This document shows positions 10,493 through 21,560 of a stretch of 64,000 nucleotides of DNA, piece by piece; within the stretch, counting starts at the first letter, position 1, and each line of letters opens with the position of its first letter. The stretch covers positions 14,904,812 through 14,968,811 of the forward strand of contig OY783194.1 in the NCBI GenBank assembly GCA_963678675.1. Reading direction: 5' to 3'. Position numbers and translations under genes: made by a program. The DNA is from Xiphydria camelus (taxonomy: Eukaryota; Arthropoda; Insecta; Hymenoptera; Xiphydriidae). Below the pieces are notes generated by a model. It ran no database searches and was not told the origin of the DNA. It worked only from the letters and a program-made list of their open reading frames with translations.

Positions 10493-10671
10493 AAGGCCAT
10501 CACACACATAATTCCGTAAGGCCGTAAGACATAAGCGTAAGCGAATAGACCAATCAGGATCAAGTATTCCGTTGTGGTGGGGTTACGGACAACGGAATAC
10601 TTGATCCTGATTGGTCTATTCGCTTACGCTTGCGCCTTACGGCCTTACGGAATTTTGTGTGTGATGGCCTT
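10493..10671. mobile_element. Palindromic MITE with AAGGCC ends and TA flanks
   Basis: The 179-bp near-perfect palindrome starts AAGGCCATCACACACATAAT and ends with its inverse, flanked by TA (10491-10492 and 10672-10673). The core contains GAATAGACCAATCAGGATCA, shared with 1316-1350 and in part with the MITE at 17486-17650. Confidence 0.75.
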
Positions 10672-10717
10672 TAAACGCCGGTAAATTACTATATAAGAGG
10701 ACCACAGGGCGTCTCAA

Positions 10718-12127
10718 GATCCCCATACACGTTCAGTCGGCGGCCGGCCGTGGCCTGCAGGCCGACTGTTAGTCGGCCGTCACTCCTGGCCGACCGGCCG
10801 CACACACAAAGTTAAGGTCTCTATGCACGTTCAGTCGGCCGGCCGCTTTCCGCTACGCACTCAAATTTAAATGAGAAGTCGCTACCTGCCGGGGGCCTGT
10901 TGATTAATAAAATTAAACGCGTGTTGAAGTTCACCGACAGAGATTCGTCCGGTGACGGACTGACGGAAAAATTTTACTCCAGTATGAAATTTTATGACCT
11001 TGCAACCACGCCCTTTTCCGGAAAGGTTAATTACCGGACGGGTCGAAATAATCCGTCTCCCGCATTACCTATACCTGACATACTTGCAATTGATCTTTTG
11101 AAATGAAACCAAGTGGATAATAATCTACCTAAGAAATGATGAAAAATCCAATATACTACATTTCGTTAAGGTAATTAATTAAAAAATTATAATAGTTGAA
11201 ATGTTACAGTAATTTGGTGAATTTCTAACCCTCATAATTTTTTAATTAATTACCGTAACGAAATGTAGTATATTGGATTTTTCATCATTTCCTAGGTAGA
11301 TTATAAACCACTTGGTTTCATTTCAAAAGATCCTAGGAGTTGTCAACTTTGAGGGTTAATTTCACCACCTGGAAATATTTTTCCGCACATAAAAAAATAC
11401 GTATCTCTTAGATTTTGATGTAAAACAACTTTATATCAGAATGAACGAAAGCGGCGAGGTGCACCTCGGACGGTTTCCTTGTCGGTCAGACTCTCAACCA
11501 CACACTCCACCACAAATAGAGCCCAATTTTCAGTTTTATACTCGTTCCAATTCACAAGCAACGCAACATTAAAATGTATAGGGCTTTAATTATAGTAATA
11601 CATTATAAATATTACTTTTGTTCATAAGATATTCTACAATTACTATTTTCTTTATATAATTATAGATATTCATTTCATTAATAGATTTTAAATATTGATT
11701 TCATTCATAGAATTCTTATTTTATTAAGAAATTTTAAATATTTCTTTTATTAATAGATCCTAGGTATCAGTTTAATGTTCATTAATTTTGGAATAAAACA
11801 CTTAAATATATTTCTATATATTTTTACACTACCTTTAAATATTCCTCCTTCAAGGTCAAATATATATATTTGCAAGTCTCTGGGATAATTTTTACCAGAG
11901 CTTGTGGCGAAATAATTGCGCAAAATTATAGGTGTAGTTTGAGTAGGGTAAACGATACAGTCATTGGCCATGCGATAGTGATTGGCCCCCTCTCATAACA
12001 AATGCATTCGATAGAAAGAGGAAACGATAAGCCAATTACTGTATACTTTTGTCTATTTAAAAGGCCAGTCACTGGGGGTTTTACCCTATCGATAACCCGC
12101 GGCCGGCCGACTGAACGTGTATGGGGC
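10718..12127. mobile_element. TIR element with GGCCGGCC-rich ends
   Basis: The left end is CCCCATACACGTTCAGTCGG and the right end is its inverse (CCGACTGAACGTGTATGGGG, about 12107-12126). A second left-end copy (GTTCAGTCGGCCGGCC) lies at about 10829. The interior has an inverted pair at 11100-11340 (AATTAATTAC...ATGAAACCAAGTGG) and no recognisable transposase. A 68-residue open frame at 10900-11106 is not recognised. Confidence 0.5.
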
Positions 12128-12302
12128 CCTTAAGGCAGGAGTCGGCCTAGCCTTACTGTCGAGTCCATAGGCTGATTCCGGGTCGAAATGGCGAACGTAA
12201 TTTTCGTTCGCCACAGACAATTTTTGAACACGATTTTTCGACACGTGACGTTCATGACACTAAATGTGTTAAATACAAATTAAATAACTGCATATTTATT
12301 TA

Positions 12303-12788
12303 CCGTATGTCCCATAAGAAGCGTAATAAGCGACATTTACCTTCGACAGTATCTACCGACGGTACACATGTACCGACTCATGCACCGTCGGCAAATACCG
12401 TATGTCCCACTCTGTACGGGCCAGTTTGAAGTTACCTTCGGGGAGGCTTGGTCGGTACTTGAGTGATTTAATACCGGTAGAAGTCTAGTTGGTAGTTAGA
12501 GTTGGTGTCAATTCGGGAGATCGAAGCGTCTAACCTCGAAATTATGAATTTGTGAATAATGGTGAGCAATTTCCACTCCATTTAAATCCATAATTTCGAA
12601 GTTAGACGCTTCGATCTCCCGAATTGACACCAACTCTAACTACCGACTCGACTTCTCTACCGGTATTAAATCACTCAAGTACCGACCAAGCTTCCCCGAA
12701 GGTAACTTCAAACTGGCCTGTACAGAGTGGGACATACGGTACTGCCGAAGGTAAATGTCGCTTGTTGCGTTTCTTATGGGACATGCGG
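12303..12788. mobile_element. Palindromic MITE, occupied copy
   Basis: This is the second copy of the 142-bp MITE seen at 8749-8890, with ends CCGTATGTCCCATAAGAAGC and, inverted, CCGCATGTCCCATAAGAAAC. It is split by the 342-bp MITE at 12398-12739. Confidence 0.75.
12398..12739. mobile_element. Nested palindromic MITE with perfect TA duplication
   Basis: A 342-bp palindrome with ends CCGTATGTCCCACTCTGTAC in both orientations, flanked by TA at 12396-12397 and 12740-12741. The paralogous arm at 8791-8802 holds the same target with a single TA, so the TA is a true duplication. It is a non-autonomous Tc1/mariner-type MITE by target and size. Fragments of the family occur at 1445-1640 and 17660-17740. 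Confidence 0.85.
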
Positions 12789-13066
12789 TATACGTGGGAG
12801 GAAGGGGAAAAGATTGGGGGAGACAAAATTCAGAAGGCCTTCTTAGACCTGGTTAGTACCTGCGATAGGATAATAACGGCTTTCCCAGGTCTACTGTGAA
12901 AAGTCCGTGTTAGACCTGTTTGTATCTGATATTCACCGTAACTATAGGCTATGAAAGGACAAGCAAGGTTTACTTTCTACATTTCAGGAAGACCTGGTTC
13001 ATTTCTTTTAGACCTGTAAACGTCCATTCTTAGCAGGGCTTACCAGGTCAAAATATTCGACTCGGG

Positions 13067-13440
13067 TACATGCAGTATAACATGAAAACGTTTGATCAAA
13101 TCTACATTTACCCCCGTTATAAAAGCAGAAGTCGTTGCGTTTTCGAAAAATCGTCGAGCGGTGTTCCCGTCATTAGAACTACCAAATCCAGGCTTAGCTT
13201 GATCGACTATCAAACCCAATTGTATCCGAAAACCTTTTTGTATAGTTGCTTTTCGGATTTGTACGTTTTCTTTATCTGTTGTATCACGCGCTTGCCACTT
13301 CTTAATTTCAAGTTTATGCCCTACATGCAAACAACATTCAAAGAATCGGATCCATGCATGTAAAATTGATAACCCAAACTGTAAATGATCTTCAGTAACT
13401 TCCTTTTCCAGCATCGCATCGATTTTGTTAAAATCTGTTG
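13067..13440 (-). pseudogene. Transib/RAG1-like transposase, N-proximal core piece
   Basis: The minus strand reads HAWIRFFECCLHVGHKLEIK, then GLIVDQAKPGFGSSNDGNTA with RRFFENATT, then FITGVNVDLIKRFHVILHV, ending at the element edge at 13067. The LHxxIRFFE...LEIKKWQ and NDGN-x-ARR-F patterns resemble the part of the RAG1/Transib core just before the final catalytic region (RAG1 has a similar NGNFAR-type segment). No Met start or upstream catalytic Asp residues are visible; sequence beyond about 13440 is not recognisably coding. This is the first of three pieces. Confidence 0.7.
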
Positions 13441-13599
13441 AAGTTGCTTTACATAAATAGCAACGTTTTGAGTAGATGGATTATTCGTGATTGCGTTACA
13501 TCGATTAATCGACGGATAGCGGTATCGGTCAAAGTAGGTACTGCGGGAGACGGCTTATTTCGGATCCGTTGGTTAATTAACCTTTCCGGGAAAGGGAAT

Positions 13600-13925
13600 T
13601 TTTAATTTTTGCAAATATAACTTCATATTCGTAATCAGCAACCCAAAAAAAAAAACCCTATACCAAATTTGGTATGAATCCGTCGATTTTCTAAAATCTC
13701 GCCCGCCATATTAGATCCACCATCTTGAATTTTTGAAATCCGACTTTAGATCCGTAATCAGCAACCCAGAAAACCCCCCTATACCAAATTTGGCGTGAAT
13801 CCGTCGATTTTCTAACATCTCGCCCGCCATATAGGATCCGCCATATTGAATTTTTGAAATCCGACTTCAGATTTATGATCAGCGACCCAAAAAACCCCCT
13901 ATACCGAATTTAGTTTAAGTGCATT
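13600..13925. repeat. Tandem repeat of about 118 bp, 2.5 units
   Basis: TTTTTGAAATCCGACTT recurs 118 bp apart (13733 and 13851). Each unit contains AATCAGCAACCC and CCGCCATATT blocks. It is the inverse-strand relative of the arrays at 7392-7780 and 27530-27960. Confidence 0.7.
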
Positions 13926-14889
13926 ACGTTTCATATTTTACGTTTTTTATATTCCAAGTGCAGAAAAATGCGTTTTTTTACAAAATAATAGTTCAATCTA
14001 CAATCTCCAATAAGTCACGATGTGGAATTATGCGGAACTTATAAACTTTTTTCTATGAGAATAAAATTTTCGATCGTAATTTCACCTTACTTTTTGTAAA
14101 AATAAGTTGTTCATGGATATTACATTAATTATTCATATGCGTTTTAAAATACGTCATAACAATCTTCAAACTTTCAACTCTCGAATCCATTTTGCAGATT
14201 TGAAATCGATCGAGTTTTACAAATTTGCGACCACTTGTAAGTAGAACGTGGCTGAATCGACTTCGATCCGGCGCGTCTCAACGACGAAGGTCACTTTTGA
14301 ACTGATATCAAGAGACACGGTAGTGTCTCACGGCATGTTCATTCAAGTCGTCAGAACGACGCCGCCAGCGCTATCGCCGCGAGCACCCGTGTATCTTTAC
14401 AGGAAAAATGTCTGCCCCCTTCACCACTCAATTTTAACATCGAATTTTCTCAATAAATATACGGTTATAACCAAAACTATGCTTAGTTACGCCATATAAA
14501 TCGACTATTCTCTATCGATAGAGACCAGAGTAAATGTTGTAAGTTACATATTAACAGAGATTTTTCCTTAGCAACGCGAAGCCACGCCCCTCGTGCCTCA
14601 AAAGTCGAGAATCCGATTTCTCGGGCGATATATATATGTCAAAATGTCACAAAAATTCCGCCTGTCTTCGGCGATATTCGACCATGGTCGGAAATGTGTA
14701 CACAGATGCGGCCACACGCATACGCCATCAAATGTATATGAGAGTATGTGAGAGAATATATTCCTCGAATGTTTAGTTGTTTTTCAAAATTAATAAAATA
14801 TTTCCATTCGCGAAACGATTTCCCTCGCATTTTTTCGATCCTCGGACGCGCTTGTTAATGAAAAGTAAAAATTCAGTGTAATCGGAGTA
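13926..14889. other. No recognisable gene
   Basis: A/T-rich DNA with an 83-residue open frame at 14248-14499 that I cannot relate to a family. No repeat structure was noted. Confidence 0.4.
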
Positions 14890-15040
14890 GTAAATCTCAA
14901 TAGTGGTGAATGTGATAGCTTGATAATCGTCGAGATAGTGAACGGATGCAGTGGTATTCTTCTCTAGTTGCCTATGCATCAAGAAAGGAGCAGGAAAGGA
15001 GACGGTCTCAGAAGAATTGCCATCAGATAAGTTTAATTGC
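14890..15040 (+). repeat. Dispersed repeat, relative at 31575-31745
   Basis: AATAGTGGTGAATGTGA, GCTTGATAATCGT and GAGCAGGAAAGGAGAC recur in the same order, on the opposite strand, at 31575-31745. The two copies differ by small indels. Confidence 0.65.
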
Positions 15041-15139
15041 CATCTGGCAGCTTTAACCTCACTTTCACAATGGAAGGACTATATTTTTGTGTTCGTTCTA
15101 TTTTTTGTTTTCAGGGTCATGCGAGCACGGGAAAAATCG

Positions 15140-15380
15140 AAGGTTTTTCTTCTTACAATCAGTCATCAATACAAGCCGTGGCAGAATAGGAGATGAAATG
15201 GAATTGGATCACAATAATCAAGTAATTACTTTATCACTATTTTTCTCTATCGATATATTTCCTCTTTCGTACTATCACAAGTTCCAATTTACACACCGAC
15301 CTGTCAAACCTGAAGTGTACACGTACCTCACTTCTATTTCATCTGTTCTTCGTCTCCGGTGTAACGACGGTCAATGACGA
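15140..15380. repeat. Extra copy of the 16.6-kb palindrome arm
   Basis: CCGACCTGTCAAACCTGAAG and neighbouring blocks match the arm at about 16630-16860 (CCGACCTGTCAAACGTGAAG), making this a third, partial copy of that arm. Confidence 0.65.
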
Positions 15381-15462
15381 ATTACTGATACAGATTAGGC
15401 AGATAAGTGCTGAATAACGTAGTATAATACGAAAGAGGAAATATATCATTTTTCATAATTCT

Positions 15463-15930
15463 GTCATTATTAGAATAGAATTGATTAACTCAGATATAGT
15501 TTTTTAATTTCTACGCTCGAGTAAGTTCGGTATATTTTAAATAATGAAATGCTGCATATGATTATGTAATTTACAATTTGTTACAGATCGTATGCAAACC
15601 CGAGGAGGTTTCTTTCGAACGAGGGATCATCCACTTGTTGTTCCAACAAGAACCAGTTGCATTAGTTGCATTCATTGCATTTGACAGGTCGGTATATAAA
15701 TTGGTAGTATAATACGAAAGAGATATATCATTTTTCTTAATTCTGTCATTATTAGAACTGGTTAACTTAGATTAATATAATCTTAGTTTCTACGTTTAGT
15801 TAGTTCAGTATATTTTAAATCGTTGTGTTATTTACAATTTGTTACAGATCGTATGCGAGCCCGAGGGGGTTTCTTTCGAACGAGGTATGATCCACTTGTT
15901 GTTCCAAGAACCTGCTGCATTAATTCATTC
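15463..15930. repeat. Direct duplication, units of about 270 bp
   Basis: ATTCTGTCATTATTAGAA (about 15463 and 15738) begins two direct copies, each continuing to ACAATTTGTTACAGATCGTA and CCACTTGTTGTTCCAA. The copies have diverged by substitutions and indels. Confidence 0.7.
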
Positions 15931-15944
15931 GGCGAGCTGGATCT

Positions 15945-16118
15945 GCAGTCTCGAGTGCATGGACGTACGTCACTTTAAATGGATGAATATCCTTTAATAT
16001 CCTCCGAACCGTAGACTTGCTAACCTCTGATTTTAACCTTTCTTGCCATAGCCCGAATATTCGTTCGAGGGTTATTCCTTACTCTTTCTAGCAGAGCATC
16101 GATATTTTGCTGCATCTA
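15945..16118 (-). pseudogene. Tc1/mariner-like transposase, N-terminal fragment
   Basis: The minus strand reads MQQNIDALLERVRNNPRTNI then RAMARKVKI, and after a 1-nt shift VSKSTVRRILKDIHPFKV. The ...NP..(N/S)IR(A)MA...V..STV.RILK pattern is the helix-turn-helix of Tc1/mariner/IS630 transposases, which binds the element's ends. The catalytic DDE/D domain is missing. The fragment forms the left outer edge of the palindrome at 15945-17260. Confidence 0.7.
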
Positions 16119-17149
16119 TATTCTTCTGGAACTTCCTAAAATAATTATAAAAATCCTATACAATTCAGCCCGAACAAGTACAATCTTATCGGACTATACC
16201 TTACCGAGGAGATTTTTCGACATAATGATTCCGAAACGTTTTTATCGAGAAGTATATATTTCTAACATACGGTAGTGTTCACGAATATTGTACAATATCG
16301 CAGGAATATTACAGAAAAGTTACTTGCAAGAACGTGCTTTGTGGGGTGCAAATGATGATATTTTGTAATCCATCGTTACACCAGAGGCGAAGAAGAGATG
16401 AAATAGAAGTGAAGTACATGTACAGTTCACGTTTGACAGGTCGGTATATAAATTGAAACTTGTGATTGTATAATACGAAAGAGGAAAAACTTATATCGAT
16501 AAAAAAAATGAAGTAGTTACTCTATTATTGTAATCCAATTCCATTATATATCCCTTATTTTTCTGCCACAACTTTGATTGTTGATAGTGGATGGATCAAC
16601 CAATAAATTTGATTTTTCTTCGCTATCAGCAATTAAAGTCGTGGCAGAAAAATAAGTGATACACAATGTCATTGGATTACAATAATGGAGTAACTACTTT
16701 ATTATTATTTTTTCTTTATCGATATAAGTTTTTCCTCTTTCATATTATACTATCACAAGTTTCAATTTATATACCGACCTGTCAAACGTGAAGTGTACAT
16801 GTGTGTACCTTACTTCTATTTCATCTCTTCTTTACCTTTTGGTCTTTGATGGAAATTACAAAATATCATCATTTACACCCCGCAAAGCACGTTTTTGCAA
16901 GTAACTTTTCTGTAACATTCCTGCGATATTTTACAATATTCGTGAACACTACCGTATGTTAGAAACATTCCTTTACGCATAATATATATTTCTCGATAAA
17001 TTCGCGAATGTTGCAAAACATCATAGAAACATTTCGGAATCATTACGTCGAAAGATCTCCTCGATAAGGTACAGCTCGATAAGATTGTACTTGTTAGGGC
17101 TGAATTATATGGGGTTTTTATAATTATTTTAGGACGTCTCAGAAGAATA

Positions 17150-17255
17150 CAGGTGCAGCAAAATATCGATGCTGTGCTGGAAATTTATTTACGAGTAAGG
17201 GCGAAATTTCAGCGGTGCATGCAAAAGGATTTCTCAAAATTATTCCAACGTCTCG
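17150..17255 (+). pseudogene. Tc1/mariner-like transposase, internally deleted fragment
   Basis: MQQNIDAVLE matches the start of the left-edge fragment at 16118. It is followed directly by a segment (VRAKFQRCMQ) that resembles the extreme C-terminus of mariner-type transposases, suggesting an internal deletion. Most of the downstream 85-residue frame is not recognisable. Confidence 0.5.
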
Positions 17256-17485
17256 AGTTAATATATTATACTGTCATAAGTGGTATCTTTACATGTGATG
17301 AAACAATTCGTCACGGTCATTGGAAGAGTAAACAGTATGTCCGATGGCAAAAACTCCAACTTTTGAATTTCCCTGACATTTGGCCGGAAGTGGTTGGGTC
17401 GTTTCTCTAGTCATTCATAGAATTGGTTTCGGGAGAGTGCGCTGCGGTCTTACGAGCCGTAAAAGCGAGAAGTGTCAAGCGTCTG

Positions 17486-17650
17486 GAGCCCCTTTCTCTA
17501 ACCTGCTCGTAAAGTTGCGTATACGCATCTTAGCCAATAGACCAATCAGGACTAATTGTAAGTATTCCGTTGTGGTGGGGGTCCTGATTGGTCTACTCGC
17601 TAAGAAACGTATACGTTTCTCTTGCAAGGGAGTTAGAGAAAGGGGCCCCT
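17486..17650. mobile_element. Palindromic MITE with CCCCTTTCTCTAAC ends
   Basis: AGCCCCTTTCTCTAACC and its inverse bound 165 bp, with further internal pairing (CGTATACG near 17518 and 17608; CCAATAGACCAATCAGGA). The core resembles that of the MITE at 10493-10671. 17660-17740 is a fragment of the 12398-type MITE (CAATTCGGGAGATCGAAAC). Confidence 0.65.
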
Positions 17651-17849
17651 GATCTCCCAGTAGTTGTCAATTCGGGAGATCGAAACATCTAACCTCGAAA
17701 TGGCTAATTTGTAAATAATGGTGAATAATGTGTAGAAGTGATAGGAAATAATCATTCGGGTTTCTTCGATGAGATTCCCCTAGTGTTTCAAAATCGGTGT
17801 CCGATTTTTGATATAACTGTTGCTTAAACTTCCAGTGATATTAATTGTA

Positions 17850-18700
17850 AGTGTTACTGCAGAACGAGTAGGTTAAAAGAATTTCGTGAAGACTCACGAT
17901 TTTCTGATATGTCATTTCGTATAGGTGCAACCGAAGAGGATCTAGCTCGTGTCCTGTCCGTAAAAAGATGACTCGATGGACATCGGAGAATGTCAGGCTT
18001 GTCACCGAGCGCCTATTACCCACGGTACATTAATTGCAATACGCGCTTCTCGTTTCATTCAACTATTCCAGCGTTAAATAACTTTTACTTCTTTCAAGGT
18101 AATAACCTTTTATGAACTGTTCGTGGTAGGAGGCAGCGATCGATAATAGAGACTCGTTGTAGACAAGTTCGTCTATTAAAACTAAAAGGCAATTGGTGTG
18201 CCGAACTACTACTGCGATAATGTGCCCGAGCTCACGGTCTATTCTGCAATTAACGTTAACATAATCGTGATTATGCTCGGGTGATGGGTGTTCCAAAAGA
18301 GGTAAGTTGATACTAAACATCGGATGCTGTAAGCTGACTTGCTAGTGTAGTTTGCAACTGGAACATCATCGCAGGAATAATTTGTCTACGATTAGTCACA
18401 ATCATTGATCGTTGCCCCCTACGATCAACAATTCGTACAAGAGGTAAATGCTTTGAAAGAAGTAAAAGTTACTTAAAGCAGGAATAGTTGAAACGAAAAT
18501 CGCATATTGCAATGAAAGTACTATGGGTGAAAGGCGCTCGGTGACAAGCCTGACATTCTCCGATCCGTCGAGTCATCTTTTTACGGACAGGACATGAGCT
18601 AGATGCTCTTCGGTTGTACCTGTACGGGATGACATGTAAGAAAATCGTGAGTCTTCATGAAAATCTTCTAACCTACTCGTTCTGCAATAATACTTAATAA
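17850..18700. repeat. Inverted repeat, arms of about 250 bp
   Basis: The arms at about 17850-18100 and 18440-18700 are inverted copies (CAGAACGAGTAGGTTA, TTTTTACGGACAGGAC, GGCGCTCGGTGACAAGCCTG). The loop of about 340 bp has an 85-residue minus-strand frame (18320-18063) that I do not recognise. No TSD was seen. Confidence 0.65.
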
Positions 18701-18714
18701 TAAAAAGCTATTCT

Positions 18715-19822
18715 CCTACATGTACATATTCTCCAGATGAATAAATTCCAAAAAAAAAGTAGTGAAATCTCTCCACAAAAACAGATTCTCTGTAAAAAAA
18801 GGCGGCATGTTCATTCAGTGCCAACAAAAATTGATACGTAAATCTGTCAGATATCTACAAGATGTCTATATGTCTAAAAAATGACATCTATATTTGTTAT
18901 AAACATGGTTGAAATCTAGATGTCTAACAGACAAAGTGAAAAATATAAGTGCTCTCTTGTCTATAAATCCCTTTCAAAATATCACGAGAATAAATCAAAA
19001 GTAACGTGGTTATAATTAATTGGCTCATATCGGTATAAAATGTGAGACTTTAATTTTGTGGTAATAAAAAGCTATTCTCCTACACATGTACGTATTCTCC
19101 TCACGAATAAATTCCAAAAAGTAGTGAAATCCCCCCACAAAAACAGATTCTCTGTAAGAAAAGGCGGCATGTTCATTCAGTGCCAACAAAAATTGATACG
19201 TAAAATACTCTCCAAAAAAGATTTGAAATCAATTAAGATCGTCATGGTCAAGAGATATATAAAAAGTAAAAGGCATCATTTGAAAGGGAAATTATTGTAA
19301 ATCAAGTGACTACAAAATTCGACTAAAAAAATTTATTAAAAAATTGTAATAAAAAAGAACTTCCCGCGTTGTTTCCCTTCAAAATAAAAAATTCAGACAC
19401 AGAATTATACTCGATGTTTATGCACTTATGAGAGATTTTAAATAAATTCATACACTCTTATATGATACAACCAGTATACCGAATGTCGCACGAGAAACCA
19501 ATCAGGCGGGGGCCTTCTGAATTTCTCTGAATTTGACTTCGGCAGTGCAATTTATGAATCACTCTAGCACGGTCCAAGCACTACCAATTATCCGGTATAG
19601 TGGACAAAATATGAAAACTTAAACGCGGCAAGTTCTTTTTTATTAAAATTTTTTTATAAATTTTTAGTCGAATTTTGTAGTCACTTGATTTACAATAATT
19701 TCCCTTTCAAATGATGCCTTTTACTTTTTATATATAACTCTTGAACATGGCGATCTTAATTGATTTCAAATCTTTTTTGGAGAGTATTTTACGTATCAAT
19801 TTGTGTTGGCACTGATTACACT
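18715..19822. repeat. Composite of a direct and an inverted repeat
   Basis: 18718-18842 and 19066-19202 are direct copies (AGCTATTCTCCTACA, AGGCGGCATGTTCATTCAGT). 19165-19370 and 19617-19822 are inverted copies (AAATCAAGTGACTACAAAAT, AAAGAACTT(C/G)CCGCG). The 245-bp loop contains a 12303-type MITE fragment near 19485. 18863-18960 is a small palindrome built on AGATGTCTA. An 80-residue plus-strand frame at 19058-19300 is basic and not recognised. Confidence 0.6.
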
Positions 19823-20100
19823 ATCAGGTAGAAGGGATTGTGTGCTCTCTCTCTATCGAAATTGATCCTCTGACTTATTGTGTCACTAACCAACCACTCG
19901 AAAACCCCGAATTAAAATCTTCATTTTTCGACTTTTGGCCAGCTTTTCTGCCAAATTCTGTAAACCTGACACCAAGCTAATCGATTAATTAATTAATTGT
20001 GAATAAATATTGTCCAAAACATTCAGATTTCATATATTGTTAGTCTGCTTTGTTTCATTTATACAATATTGAACGATTTGTACAATTTGAACAATTAATC
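19823..20100. other. No recognisable feature
   Basis: A/T-rich spacer downstream of the PIF/Harbinger remnant. Confidence 0.4.
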
Positions 20101-21560
20101 TTATGTGAGCAAAGCTGCTGGTCCATTAACAAAATCTTTCAATAAATCTTTTTGCTGCATAATTTGCAAAGCAGCATTCCTCGCCCCCATCCGTGGACCA
20201 GCAGCGACGGCATCATTTTCCTCGCCATTTTCAGCGACAATATCGTGCCATCCTCTTTGTATGACTTTGCCCGTTGGCGATTCAATATCGACGAATAAGG
20301 GTGGGTAGTACTTAAAATTCAAATTTCTCTGTCACCTATTTCCCTGATGAAATTGCGTAAGTAAACAGCACACTCAATAATTTGCTGAAAATTGTCTACG
20401 GATGTAGTGATTGGTCAACGAAAAATCCTTTACCTAGCTGCTAAAATGCTGAATGCATTTTCGGTAACTCGTCTTACTTTGCTAAATCTGTAGTTCAAAA
20501 AAGTGCATTCGTAGGAAATGTTCCGTCCACCACAGGATTTCATTAAGTATGGTTTCAAAGGAAATTCAGCATCCCCCACTATAAAATACGGTATGTCGAT
20601 ATCGGTGCCCGGTAGATTCTTTTAACTAGGAATATGAAGCATTTTTCCTTCCAAGCGAGTGCCTAGCTCCAGAGTTGTTAAAAACTGCACCGTCACTCTG
20701 TGACCCTTCGGCTCCAATGTTGACGATAAGAAAATTGTAGTTTGCATCGCAAACGCTCAAAAGCACAATGCTAACAATTTCTTATAATTGAAATATACGC
20801 TCTCTGTGATAAATCCGGGGCCTGAATTTGTACATGTGTTTCCCGTCAATCACACCAATGCAATGGAGGAATTGTCACTCTTGCCAAAAACTATCAGCTA
20901 CTTGTCTCCATTCCTCTTCAATTAATGAAGCTTGAACGTAGACTGACTTGAGTGCTGTAACAAATCCTCTTATTATTTCGGCAAGTATTTTGCACACAGT
21001 ACTCTGGCCACACCGGTATGCGAAGCTCAAGGTATCTTAACTGTCCCTAGCTGCAAGAAATCTGCGAAATATTATACAGTAGTTACACACATGGATACAT
21101 GAATACTACGAATTTAGTTAATTGTTACGAAAATACATGTACATACCTGAGGGTCATAACCAACCTCTGGATTGGAATGATGAAAGTCTACATTTGTCTA
21201 TTTTTTATTACTGGACCAACTAAACTGAGGAAGTATTGAAACCTGAAGAAAAATATGAGTATTAATGATAACTAATTGTTTATAACAGTATATTTAGTAA
21301 AAAGACAATGCTATTTTTCAATACCAACCTTTCAACGTTTATCCTGATGTAGGTGAAAAAAAAATCGAGGTCTTTTAACCATAATTCTTCGATAACTTTA
21401 CGCCCATCTTCGAATTGAATCCTACTTCGGAAAATATCTTAGACGCCGTTGGGGTTCTCACCCTTCTTCTTTCCCTTCTCCTCAACCGCATGTACAAATA
21501 TCCAGCAAATAAAGTATCCAAATATATATCGTATAGATTTTCGAGTGACATGTTCATCGC
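20101..21560 (-). pseudogene. PIF/Harbinger transposase, decayed, multi-exon
   Basis: Read on the minus strand the remnant contains, in order: a start region (21560-21395), DFFFTYIRINVERFQYFLSL spanning an apparent intron (about 21325-21246; CAG acceptor), IPIQRLVMTLR, a second apparent intron (GTATGTAC donor to TTTCGCAG acceptor, about 21147-21068), FLAARDS and SFAYRCGQSTVCKILAEIIR, EEEWRQVADSFWQE, CIGVIDGKH (first catalytic Asp), VGDAEFPLKPYLM, FSKVRRVTENAFSILAAR (third motif region), and the C-terminus near 20322-20101. Stops and several frameshifts break it, notably between 20500 and 20880. It is a different lineage from the intact pair at 46975-53401. No TIRs were identified around it. 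Confidence 0.8.

Larger units (their letters stand above)
9598..13066. mobile_element. CCCGAGTC-ended element, right hybrid copy with nested elements
   Basis: The ends are CCCGAGTCAAACATTTTGAC at 9598 and, inverted, CCCGAGTCGAATATTTTGAC at 13066. The right 940 bp are the inverted partner of the 8471-9065 arm, enlarged by a nested MITE. Inside are a palindromic MITE (10493-10671), a GGCCGGCC-rich TIR element (about 10718-12127) and the nested MITE pair (12303-12788). The stretch 9760-10490 holds A/T-rich, low-complexity DNA (an AAATAAATAAAT run near 9970) with no gene. Confidence 0.6.
15945..17260. mobile_element. Long palindrome with mariner-like edges
   Basis: The arms at about 16060-16575 and 16615-17155 are inverted copies around a loop of about 35 bp near 16595. 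Shared blocks include CGTTTGACAGGTCGGTATAT/inverse, ACATACGGTAGTGTTCACGA and TTTATAATTATTTTAGGA-type edges. Both outer edges carry the start of a mariner-like transposase (MQQNIDA-), facing outwards. The structure looks like two elements, or one element and its inverted copy, joined tail to tail after loss of the catalytic domain. Confidence 0.65.
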
